Assembly: GCA_020052115.1 (NCBI GenBank)
Contig: JAGVPR010000068.1
Coordinates: 1 to 10,436, forward strand
From: Candidatus Eiseniibacteriota bacterium
GTDB lineage: Bacteria; Eisenbacteria; RBG-16-71-46; JAGVPR01
Direction: 5' to 3'
Length of the DNA: 10,436 nucleotides
In this document: positions 1 to 6,356 of the stretch, in pieces
Position numbering within the stretch: the first letter of the stretch is position 1
Layout of the letters: each line of letters opens with the position of its first letter
The notes under the pieces: generated by a model
What the model was told of the DNA's origin: nothing
Database searches by the model: none
What the model saw: only the letters and a program-made list of their open reading frames with translations
Translations under genes and position numbers: made by a program

Positions 1-13
1 GCTCTTCCGATCT
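1..13. other. Illumina adapter remnant at contig end
   Basis: The first 13 bases, GCTCTTCCGATCT, are identical to the 3' end shared by the standard Illumina TruSeq-type adapters. They lie at the very edge of the window, where an untrimmed adapter would be expected. The aminotransferase reading frame runs through them by chance, so the codons here should not be trusted. The match is seen directly; that it is contamination is inference. The complementary adapter end is not present at the right edge. Confidence 0.85.
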
Positions 14-267
14 CGCGCGCCGTGCGCGAAAGGCCGGAGATCGAGCTCCTGCGTGCCGATGGCGGCTGGACCGCGGTCCTTCGCGTGCCGCGCGTCCGGA
101 GCGAGGAGGAATGGGCGCTGGCGCTTCTCGCGCGCGACGTCGTCGTGCACCCCGGGCACTTCTACGACTTCGCCGAGGAGGCGTATCTCGTCGTCAGCCT
201 CCTGCCGGAGACGCGGGTCTTCGAGGATGGGATCTCGCGGCTGATGGAGATCGCGGCGGGGACGTGA
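1..267 (+). CDS. PLP-dependent aminotransferase class I/II, C-terminal fragment
   Basis: Only the last ~84-88 codons of this gene are present; the 5' end is outside the window and bases 1-13 are probably adapter. The visible protein reads as the small C-terminal domain of a fold-type I pyridoxal-phosphate aminotransferase: a strand-rich stretch with GGWTAVLRVP, then VVVHPGHFYDFAEEAYLVVS, then a short last helix ending MEIAAGT. The pattern of a hydrophobic strand, PGxxF/Y and a final xxSL strand is the usual end of class I/II enzymes such as alanine or aspartate aminotransferases. The residue that is usually the substrate-carboxylate Arg (RLSL/RISF) is Val here (VVSL). That departs from textbook members, though I believe a subgroup with Val or Leu exists. 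Substrate cannot be told. The gene converges on the large secreted-protein gene. Confidence 0.75.
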   Translation, partial: ALPISRAVRERPEIELLRADGGWTAVLRVPRVRSEEEWALALLARDVVVHPGHFYDFAEEAYLVVSLLPETRVFEDGISRLMEIAAGT

Positions 268-300
268 CGGTGGCGGTACGACCACGCCCCGGACGATAAA

Positions 301-339
301 CAGCGGGCGGATCACGCAATCAACGTGACCCGCCCGCTG
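301..339 (-). terminator. Rho-independent-type hairpin between convergent genes
   Basis: A 10-bp perfect inverted repeat (CAGCGGGCGG at 301-310, CCGCCCGCTG at 330-339) continues, after one A:C mismatch, into a 5-bp inner stem (312-316 with 324-328) and a 7-base loop. Read on the minus strand the stem is followed by TTTATCGT, a modest U tract, which suits termination of the large secreted-protein gene ending at 367. On the plus strand there is no T run after the stem, though the hairpin could still slow transcription from the aminotransferase gene. Confidence 0.7.
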
Positions 340-366
340 CCTTGATGCGGTGCGCCTGCAGTGCGT

Positions 367-3318
367 CTATCGCGACACGATGAACTTCCGGCTCTCGCTT
401 CTCCCGCCGGACTCCAACCGTAGGTAGTAGAGCCCGCTCGCGAGCCGGCTTCCGCCCCCGGCCGTCGGATTCCATGAGAACTCGTGCGGCCCGGCGGAGA
501 GCGCCTGATCGAGAAGCGTGAGGATCTTCCGGCCGCTCACGTCGAAGACAGCCACGTTTACCCGCGCCTCCGAATCGAGATTGATCGAATACGTGAGGGT
601 GCCGCTCGCAGGATTGGGTGACGGCAACCCGAGAGCGTGATTCGACGACGGGATCCCCTCCGTCTCGGGCGCGGCAACGACGTTCTGGCACGGGTTGTAC
701 TGCCCGGGTTGGTTGTCGCAGGCATCCCCGACGCCGTCGTCGTCCGCGTCTTCTTGAAGCGGGTTGAACGCCGCGGCGCAGTTGTCCGCGTCGTCCACGA
801 TGCCGTCGCCGTCACTGTCGGGGCAGGTCTTGCCGTGCCCGCCTCCGCACTGCTGAGCCGGCAGGATGCCGTGCGCGGCGGACAGCGCCTGCTCGGTCGT
901 CAGCCGCTTGAGGAACTCGACCCGGCCGTTGCAGTCGCCCGACTGACACGGGTAGATGCCGACGCCGGGAAAGAAGCCGCTCGTTCCGGGCAGCGGCCCC
1001 ACCTCCGGCGTGCTCGGATTGACGTCGTGGTCCACATGAAGCCCCTGCTGCGTCTGGACGAGGCCGAGACCCGGGTCTGCCGTGGACCAGTGGCCCTGCT
1101 GCGCGTCGAATAGGATCGGCGGCATCCCTTGCTCGCCGAAGTCGAGGATGCGGATCGCCTCCGGGGGCGAGATCCTCGTGAAGACCAGGCGCGGCTGGAC
1201 GTAGATCGTCGAGCTGAACGTCCCGCCCTGCTGGCAGCCGCAATCGCTCGTGCGGATCGTCATCTGGCCTTGCGGCTGCTGCACGAAGCTCGAGAGACCG
1301 ACCTGCACGTTCCACTGCTCGCTGAACGCGCCGCCGTTGTAGGTCACGGTGATCGGCTGGCAGCTCACCAGCGAGAGCGCAACCATCTCGATCGGTATCA
1401 CATCCTGCGCGCCCGGCCCCGGGAAGTTGATCGGCGCGTTTCGCCGAACGATCGTGTCGGTGGGCCCGAGCACGCCGGGAGGAAGCGTGTCGAGCGGCCG
1501 GCCCTCGTAGCAAACCACGCCGGTGAACGGCTCCGAGCCCGGGTCGAAGAAGTCGGCCGGGATCGGAGTCGGTGTGAAGTCCTGATACGTGCTTCCTCCC
1601 GAGGGCGTCGAGAAGAGATCTATGCCTGAGGCAATCGTGCACGGGAACGGCGAGCCCGGATCGCCGAGCACGACCCAATCTTCCGTCTCGCCCACCGCGA
1701 AGCCGCCGGCCGGACCGCTTCCGTCCCACAGGCCGGCCGGCGTCGTCGCAGGAACCGGTTGCTCGGACACCGTGAAGCGCGTCCAGAACGGAAGGACGTT
1801 CCAGTTCCCGGACGGGGCCGGCGGCACCGTCGTGAGCACCGGGAACGGAAGCGTGACCATGGTCTGCGTCTGCCAGGGACCGACCGTCATCGGCGCGTTG
1901 ACGAGCGGCCACTCGCCGGCCGCGCTGCCGAAGGTCGTGGACAGATCCCAATCCACGGCGACGTTGACGAGATAGGAGCCCGGACCGCCGGCGAAGGGCC
2001 CCGAGCTCACATCGAAGATCCAGAACCCGGTCGTCGGAGTGCCGGGATACGGGCCGAACGTCCCGAGCGCCCGCTCCAGGCACGGGCCGCCCCCGGAGAC
2101 GATGACACCCGAGGCGCATCCGCCTCCGAGGCAAAGAATCATCGGCCCGTCGTCCATGTCGCAGCCGGGCGAGATCCAGTCACAGCACGCCTGGAACGCG
2201 GCCGCCTCCATCGTCGGTCCGCCGCCGAGCCACGGTGACGCGAACGGGACCGCGTTCAGGTGATACGGAGCGTCCCGCCCCGCTGCTGCGTTCGGGGTGC
2301 CGAACACGGTCGGGAAGAGCGACGGCGGCGGCGTGCAGATGATCGAGAACTCGCATCCCGGAATCCCATCGGGGGCGTCACCATACTCGGCGAGGCCCGG
2401 AGGAAGCGGGCCCTCCGGCGCGAAGAGCAGGTCATACGGCGCATCGAGCCCGCCGCCCGTAGCGAAGACGCCGACGAAGGCGCCGCTCAGGGGATTGAAG
2501 CGAAGCACCTGATCGCTGTCCGTGCTCGAGACGTAGAGGAGTCCGTCGCTGCCGTAGGCGATGCCGTCCGGCGCGTTCAGGCCGCCGCCGCCCGCCCCGA
2601 TGCCGAGGAATGCCCCGGTCGTGTTGTTGTAGCGGTTCGCGCGGTCGAGAACGAAGTCACTCACGTACAGGTTGCCGTCGGGCGCGAAGAGCATGCCGCG
2701 GGGCGTGCCGATGCCCCCGCTGCCGCAGGCGATGAACGCGCCCATGAAGGCGCCGCTCAGGCCGTTGTAGCGGAGCACGCTTCCCGGCCCGCAGCCTGCA
2801 TTGAGCACGTAGAGGTTTCCGTCCGGGCCGAAAGCCAGGTCCTCCGGGAAACTGAGACCGCCGGACCCGAAGGCGACGAAGTTGCCCATGGAAGCGCCGG
2901 TGGTCCCGTCGTAGCGCGTGACGCCGCCCGATCCGAGTCCATTGGTGCCGGCGACAAACAGGTTGTTGTCCGGGCCGAAGGTGATCCCCTTCGGGTCGAA
3001 GAGACCGAAGGTGCCCGCGGGCACGAAGGCGTCAATGAAGGCTCCTGTGAGACCGTCGTAGCGCAAGATGGCGCTGTTGCCGTTGCTCGCGACATACAGG
3101 TTTCCGTCGGGGCCGTACGTCAACCCCCACGGGACGCTCAGCCCGCCGCCGGAGGCGAAAACGCCGACGAACGCGCCGGTCACCTCGTCATAGGACAGAA
3201 CGCCGGCGGTGGCGCCGCTGCTGACGAGGAGATCGGCCGCAGCGGACGGAGGGAAGAGGATCGCGCTGAACAGTGCCATGATGCTGAGAATGGGACCGAT
3301 GAGGCGCGCGGGGCGCAT
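367..3318 (-). CDS. Secreted multidomain protein: six-bladed propeller, GEVED-like, type-3 repeat, FlgD-like tail
   Basis: The product is 983 aa. The ATG at 3318 was chosen because AAAGGAG lies 5 nt upstream and a signal peptide starts there (MRPARLIGPI, hydrophobic core, likely cleavage after AAA at 26-28); the in-frame GTG at 3384 has no such support. Residues 29-304 hold six repeats of the type GPDGNLYV...LRY..LTGAF, and a last strand (DLLFAPEG) probably closes the ring with the N-terminal one, as in NHL/Vgb-like propellers. Residues ~310-550 run from EYGDAPD to GETEDWVV, matching the hallmarks of GEVED domains. Residues 551-830 are unassigned and Cys-containing. Residues 831-868 (DSDGDGIVDDADNC, then DADDDGVGDACD) are thrombospondin type-3-like calcium loops. 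Residues ~895-983 (PNPASG, VAVFDVSGR, LASGLYYLRL, RKFIVSR) form a FlgD-like/Por-type C-terminal domain, often used for type IX export or surface anchoring. The role is inferred as a secreted or surface protein; the ligand is unknown. Confidence 0.88.
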   Translation of the reverse strand: MRPARLIGPILSIMALFSAILFPPSAAADLLVSSGATAGVLSYDEVTGAFVGVFASGGGLSVPWGLTYGPDGNLYVASNGNSAILRYDGLTGAFIDAFVPAGTFGLFDPKGITFGPDNNLFVAGTNGLGSGGVTRYDGTTGASMGNFVAFGSGGLSFPEDLAFGPDGNLYVLNAGCGPGSVLRYNGLSGAFMGAFIACGSGGIGTPRGMLFAPDGNLYVSDFVLDRANRYNNTTGAFLGIGAGGGGLNAPDGIAYGSDGLLYVSSTDSDQVLRFNPLSGAFVGVFATGGGLDAPYDLLFAPEGPLPPGLAEYGDAPDGIPGCEFSIICTPPPSLFPTVFGTPNAAAGRDAPYHLNAVPFASPWLGGGPTMEAAAFQACCDWISPGCDMDDGPMILCLGGGCASGVIVSGGGPCLERALGTFGPYPGTPTTGFWIFDVSSGPFAGGPGSYLVNVAVDWDLSTTFGSAAGEWPLVNAPMTVGPWQTQTMVTLPFPVLTTVPPAPSGNWNVLPFWTRFTVSEQPVPATTPAGLWDGSGPAGGFAVGETEDWVVLGDPGSPFPCTIASGIDLFSTPSGGSTYQDFTPTPIPADFFDPGSEPFTGVVCYEGRPLDTLPPGVLGPTDTIVRRNAPINFPGPGAQDVIPIEMVALSLVSCQPITVTYNGGAFSEQWNVQVGLSSFVQQPQGQMTIRTSDCGCQQGGTFSSTIYVQPRLVFTRISPPEAIRILDFGEQGMPPILFDAQQGHWSTADPGLGLVQTQQGLHVDHDVNPSTPEVGPLPGTSGFFPGVGIYPCQSGDCNGRVEFLKRLTTEQALSAAHGILPAQQCGGGHGKTCPDSDGDGIVDDADNCAAAFNPLQEDADDDGVGDACDNQPGQYNPCQNVVAAPETEGIPSSNHALGLPSPNPASGTLTYSINLDSEARVNVAVFDVSGRKILTLLDQALSAGPHEFSWNPTAGGGSRLASGLYYLRLESGGRSESRKFIVSR
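2407..3234 (-). repeat. Six tandem propeller-blade repeats inside the large secreted protein
   Basis: Each unit of roughly 40-52 codons carries a GPDGNLYV-type strand, a short variable loop, a LRYDGLTGAF-type strand pair and a Gly-rich linker. Blade landmarks in the protein are at about residues 29, 65, 110, 160, 207 and 252, with the ring-closing strand near 296. The repeat is visible at DNA level as recurring GC-rich words on the plus strand, such as the complements of GACGGAAACCTGTA. The units differ enough that they are not recent exact copies. Confidence 0.85.
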
Positions 3319-3323
3319 GGCGG

Positions 3324-3330
3324 CTCCTTT
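3324..3330 (-). promoter_or_regulatory. Shine-Dalgarno fixing the start at 3318
   Basis: AAAGGAG on the minus strand lies 5 nt before the ATG at 3318. It selects this start over the in-frame GTG at 3384, which falls only about ten bases after the predicted transcription start. Confidence 0.75.
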
Positions 3331-3401
3331 CGCTTCGGTGAAGCCGGTTCGGTAGGTGGCGCAAACCCAGACAGGGGGAGCCACTGAAACAGGTGGGAAG
3401 T

Positions 3402-3430
3402 ATTGTGGCCGAGCGCGAGCGTTTTGGCAA
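3402..3430 (-). promoter_or_regulatory. Sigma-70-type promoter of the large secreted-protein gene
   Basis: On the minus strand a -35 box TTGCCA (3425-3430, five of six to TTGACA) is followed after exactly 17 bases by a -10 box CACAAT (3402-3407, four of six to TATAAT). Transcription would start near 3395, leaving a leader of about 77 nt before the ATG at 3318. The spacing and position are good, and the surrounding DNA is less GC-rich than the genes. No operator-like repeat was seen. Confidence 0.6.
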
Positions 3431-3523
3431 GGACAAACTGCTAAATCCGCCGCTGATCAGTGGAAGAATCTCAGAATCAGACCGCCGACTCCGAAATACG
3501 ACGGGCGCCGGATCGCCCCAAAC

Positions 3524-3545
3524 AGCGCGGATTCGCGCCCGCGCT
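3524..3545 (-). terminator. Possible weak terminator after the amylase gene
   Basis: A 7-bp inverted repeat (AGCGCGG at 3524-3530, CCGCGCT at 3539-3545, 8-base loop) begins inside the amylase stop codon. On the minus strand it is followed by GTTTGGGG, only a short T run. It may end the amylase transcript before the next promoter, but in DNA this GC-rich such stems also occur by chance. Confidence 0.35.
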
Positions 3546-5281
3546 CACCGCAGAATGACGAACTCCATCGGCTCCAGCTCGAGCCGGACGAATCGGCTCC
3601 CGTTGACGGGATCGGAATGCCGGAGTATCGGCACATCTCCCAGGCGGCCGTCCCCCGCGCCGCTCCGGTAGAGGAACCGCATGCGATCGTCCGTCCGGCG
3701 CAGATCCGCGGCGACGATCACGTGTTCCACGCGGCGATCGGTCGCGGACGTGTTGTATGCGACCAGCACCTCGTCGTCGGCGACGATTCGCGAAAACGCG
3801 AGAACGCACGGCTGATTCTGCGGGAGGGCGAAGCTGACACCGTCTGAAGAGGTCTCGCGGAAGTACATCCGGCCGAAGCGCAGCGCCGGCTGCTCGTGGT
3901 GGATCTTGGCGATCGCCGAGATGCCTCGATAGATTCGGCACTCCTGGTTGAGATCGTCGCGCCCGGCGTCGTCGAGATCGAAGAGGGGCTCTCGAACATG
4001 CTCGTCCCCGGCCCCCTCCCCGCTCAGCCCCTGTTCGGTGCCGTAGTAGATGCAGGGCGTTCCGACCGCGCAGATCAGGTAGCCGATTCCCGCGACCACC
4101 TGCTGTTCGTACGCGCCGGCCGCGAATCGGCGTTTCCAGTCCTGCCCGATCTGATCATGGTTGTCCACGAAGGTGACCAGATAGTGGCCGAGTTCGCCGC
4201 GCTGTACGCCGTGCTCGTGCAACGCCTCGTACCGGCTGAAGAGCTGCGCCGGCGGCGTGAACCCCTTGATGACCCCCGGCAGCACCCACCACAAGGGGAA
4301 GTCGAGCACGGAGGAGAGGCCGTAGAGGACCGTCTGGCCGCGGGCATGGCCGACCGTGCTCGGGCCGGTATAGCGGTGGATCGCCTCGTCGCCGCCTACC
4401 AACTCGCCGAAGAGGAAGAACTCCGTCTTGCCGAGGGTACAGGCGTACTCGCGCATCGCCTGACAGAAGCGCGCCACGGCCAGCTCTCCCATGTGCTTCA
4501 CCGCGTCCATGCGAAAGCCGTCAATGTCCGCTTCGCGGATCCAGGAGCGGTGCGCGTCAATCATGATCCGCTGCAGGTTCAAACCGGCGGCGTCCTCATC
4601 GTTGTTGAGCCCCTTGAGGCCGAAGAAATCGCCGCGCTGGGTCTCGGGGATCCGATCCCAGCCCCAGGCGCGAATCTGGCCGCGCCGATGGAAGTAATCC
4701 GGATGTCGCAGCTCGACGGGCACCGGGTAGTCGGGATGCCGCCAGCCGCCGATCTCGTATTGCCTGTCGTCGTCGGCGTAGAAGTACGGCACATCGCCCG
4801 GGTAGTACCAGGCATCGCCGCAGTGATTCGCCACGGCGTCGAGGAAGACCCGCATCTCTCGCCGGTGCGCCTCATCCACGAGCCGCACCAGGTCCTCCTT
4901 CGTGCCGAAGCGAGGATCCACGGAGAGGTAGTTGCGGATCGCGTAGCCGTGGTAGCTGCCGGAGGCGGGATCGGGCGCGCCGTCATTCTCGAACACGGGT
5001 GAGAGCCAGAGCGCGGTGCAGCCGAGGTCGCGAATGTAATCGAGGTGCCGCTCGATCCCCCGAAGCGTCCCCCCGCAGAAGCGGCGCAGCCTCTCGCCGT
5101 CCGGCCGGGCCGCCGGGACACCCTCGGGACCGCTTCGCGGACGGCGATCGGTTCCGTCATGGAAGCGATCCACCATGAGGAAGTAGATGAACTCCTCCCG
5201 CCACTCGCGCGGGAAGTGCCAGTAGGTCTTCCCGGGAATCGGGCGCAGATCAATGTCGCGTATGGAGCGCGGATCAGGCAT
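3545..5281 (-). CDS. Alpha-amylase family glycoside hydrolase (GH13)
   Basis: The 578-aa product has the four conserved regions of GH13 alpha-glucan enzymes in order: region I DAVANH (148-153), region II GFRMDAVKH with nucleophile Asp259, region III FGELVGG with acid/base Glu293, and region IV FVDNHD with transition-state Asp376. FIYFLMVDRFHDG near the N-terminus and GYAIRNYLSVDPRFGT (112-127) are typical parts of the catalytic barrel; residues after ~465 should form the C-terminal beta domain. The ATG at 5281 has AGGAGG 6 nt upstream, and the frame before it lacks amylase-like sequence. No signal peptide is seen, so it probably acts in the cytoplasm on alpha-1,4-glucans (maltodextrin or glycogen). 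The exact substrate, and hydrolysis versus transfer, cannot be told. No other sugar genes are nearby. It is divergent from the secreted repeat protein. Confidence 0.93.
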   Translation of the reverse strand: MPDPRSIRDIDLRPIPGKTYWHFPREWREEFIYFLMVDRFHDGTDRRPRSGPEGVPAARPDGERLRRFCGGTLRGIERHLDYIRDLGCTALWLSPVFENDGAPDPASGSYHGYAIRNYLSVDPRFGTKEDLVRLVDEAHRREMRVFLDAVANHCGDAWYYPGDVPYFYADDDRQYEIGGWRHPDYPVPVELRHPDYFHRRGQIRAWGWDRIPETQRGDFFGLKGLNNDEDAAGLNLQRIMIDAHRSWIREADIDGFRMDAVKHMGELAVARFCQAMREYACTLGKTEFFLFGELVGGDEAIHRYTGPSTVGHARGQTVLYGLSSVLDFPLWWVLPGVIKGFTPPAQLFSRYEALHEHGVQRGELGHYLVTFVDNHDQIGQDWKRRFAAGAYEQQVVAGIGYLICAVGTPCIYYGTEQGLSGEGAGDEHVREPLFDLDDAGRDDLNQECRIYRGISAIAKIHHEQPALRFGRMYFRETSSDGVSFALPQNQPCVLAFSRIVADDEVLVAYNTSATDRRVEHVIVAADLRRTDDRMRFLYRSGAGDGRLGDVPILRHSDPVNGSRFVRLELEPMEFVILR

Positions 5282-5287
5282 TCGGCT

Positions 5288-5293
5288 CCTCCT
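5288..5293 (-). promoter_or_regulatory. Shine-Dalgarno of the amylase gene
   Basis: AGGAGG on the minus strand, 6 nt before the ATG at 5281. It fixes the start, because the open frame continues upstream without further amylase-like sequence. Confidence 0.75.
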
Positions 5294-5310
5294 CTCTCCT
5301 GTGATTGCCG

Positions 5311-5316
5311 ATTGTA
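5311..5316 (-). promoter_or_regulatory. Candidate -10 box of the amylase promoter
   Basis: TACAAT on the minus strand (five of six to TATAAT) would start transcription near 5304, about 23 nt before the amylase ATG. No good -35 box is found 16-19 bases upstream and there is no TG extension, so an activator or another sigma factor may be needed, or the match is chance. Confidence 0.35.
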
Positions 5317-5416
5317 CCGGCTCTACGCCCGCTCGAGGCAGCTGGAATCCGAGGCGCGGATTCTCGGGGGCGCGGACACCTTCGGCTCCGGCGGCCGCCG
5401 CTTGCACCTCCTGCTC

Positions 5417-5445
5417 TTCCCGTCCTCCCGCCGCTCTGGTATGCT
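5417..5445 (+). promoter_or_regulatory. Weak promoter candidate for the secreted repeat protein
   Basis: TATGCT (5440-5445, four of six to the -10 consensus) lies 17 bases after TTCCCG (5417-5422, three of six to the -35). It sits in the 249-bp gap between the divergent genes, about 85 bases before the ATG at 5531. The match is poor; it is listed only because it is the best plus-strand candidate in the gap. Confidence 0.25.
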
Positions 5446-5520
5446 GCGGCGCGGGTTTCTTGTTGCGTGCGCGCAGGCTCGACCGCCCCCGGCCTCGCTC
5501 GTCAGGAGGCGCTTGATCAC

Positions 5521-5526
5521 GGAGGT
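5521..5526 (+). promoter_or_regulatory. Shine-Dalgarno of the secreted repeat protein
   Basis: GGAGGT lies 4 nt before the ATG at 5531, directly ahead of a clear signal peptide. It rules out the longer open frame beginning at 5045, which runs antisense through the amylase gene. Confidence 0.8.
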
Positions 5527-5530
5527 GCTC

Positions 5531-6337
5531 ATGTATCCCCGAATCCGGCCGAGACCGTTCGCCATCGCCGCGCCGCTCGTCCTGATCCTCGCTCTCGGTA
5601 GCGCCGGCTCCGCCGGCGCAGTGAATGTCGTCAACAACGTCGGCATAACGCCCGGCTCCCCTGCGGCCCTCGTCTTCAACACCCAGATCGACTTCACATT
5701 CGATTACGAGGTGGATGAACCAGGGGCGCTCATCTTCTTCCGGCCCTACACCGGCGGCAGCTGGACGCCGAACTACCTCGCCCACCCCTCCCCGAGCTAC
5801 TCGGTCGGAAGCGGCAGCGGCACGGCGTATTTCACCATCGCGACGGGAGAGGTTCTGGTGGATCACGTGCGCGTGCACATCGTGGACGCGACGCAGACAA
5901 TCTTGCTGTACGAGATCTTCCTGCCCGTCGCGTTCCACTTCAACGGATCCGGAGCCGTGACCAACATCCAGCTGACACCGCCGTCACCGGCCCTGCTCGA
6001 GTTCGGCGCCGACGTCAACATCAGCTTCGATTACGAGACCGACCATGTGGATGGGGTCAGGATCTTCTTCCGGCCCTTCAGTGGGGGCAACCCGACCGAG
6101 AATTACGCTGCGCACCCGTCGCCTGTCTATCCGTTCGGAAACGGGGCGGGAACGGGCTTCTTCACCATCGAGACGGGCCAAGTGATCGTGGACGAGATCA
6201 AGCTGCTGATGGTCAACCCGGATCAGTCGGTAACGTTCCACGAATTCCGTTTCCCGGCGGATTACACGTTCCAGACGACGGCGGTCGAAGCGACCACTTG
6301 GGGGCGCGTGAAGCGGTTGTACCTGAACAACCGGTAG
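5531..6337 (+). CDS. Secreted protein with two ~105-residue tandem domains, family unknown
   Basis: The product is 268 aa. It starts with a signal peptide: Arg-rich MYPRIRPRPF, a hydrophobic core to ~residue 22, and likely cleavage after AGA at 28-30. Two homologous units follow, residues 33-137 and 143-247. They share IFFRP.(S/T)GG, NY.AHPSP.Y, G.G.GT..FTI.TG and a hydrophobic-alternating end, which suggests beta-sandwich domains; no catalytic residues stand out. The last ~20 residues form a separate tail, TTWGRVKRLYLNNR, with aromatic and basic residues. I do not recognise the family. The protein is probably exported, and the tail could be a sorting or anchoring signal, but that is a guess. 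It is divergent from the amylase; the domains could be carbohydrate-binding, which nothing in the sequence proves. The gene ends 19 bp from the converging histidine-kinase gene. Confidence 0.85.
   Translation: MYPRIRPRPFAIAAPLVLILALGSAGSAGAVNVVNNVGITPGSPAALVFNTQIDFTFDYEVDEPGALIFFRPYTGGSWTPNYLAHPSPSYSVGSGSGTAYFTIATGEVLVDHVRVHIVDATQTILLYEIFLPVAFHFNGSGAVTNIQLTPPSPALLEFGADVNISFDYETDHVDGVRIFFRPFSGGNPTENYAAHPSPVYPFGNGAGTGFFTIETGQVIVDEIKLLMVNPDQSVTFHEFRFPADYTFQTTAVEATTWGRVKRLYLNNR
5627..6271 (+). repeat. Tandem duplication of a ~105-codon domain
   Basis: The two copies lie at 5627-5941 and 5957-6271, are equal in length, and are separated by five codons. Identical or similar residues run throughout, densest in the IFFRP and AHPSP parts. 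The copies have drifted at DNA level, so the duplication is old. Confidence 0.85.
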
Positions 6338-6356
6338 TCGCGAACAATCGAGGATT

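Noticed and set aside
1..7. SapI/BspQI site GCTCTTC as a sign of a cloning vector
   Set aside because: The match extends six further bases to the Illumina adapter end, which explains it better; no vector sequence follows.
812..2134. Alternative minus-strand frame of 440 codons inside the large secreted protein
   Set aside because: It is Arg-rich and low in sequence sense, and overlaps the supported frame that carries the GEVED-like and type-3 motifs.
2260..3387. Plus-strand open frame of 375 codons opposite the propeller gene
   Set aside because: The periodic Arg/Glu/Ala-rich sequence simply mirrors the blade repeats on the other strand; the propeller frame has a signal peptide, promoter and ribosome site.
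3896..5002. Plus-strand open frame of 368 codons opposite the amylase
   Set aside because: The minus strand encodes all four GH13 motifs in the same stretch; the plus frame shows no domain or ribosome site.
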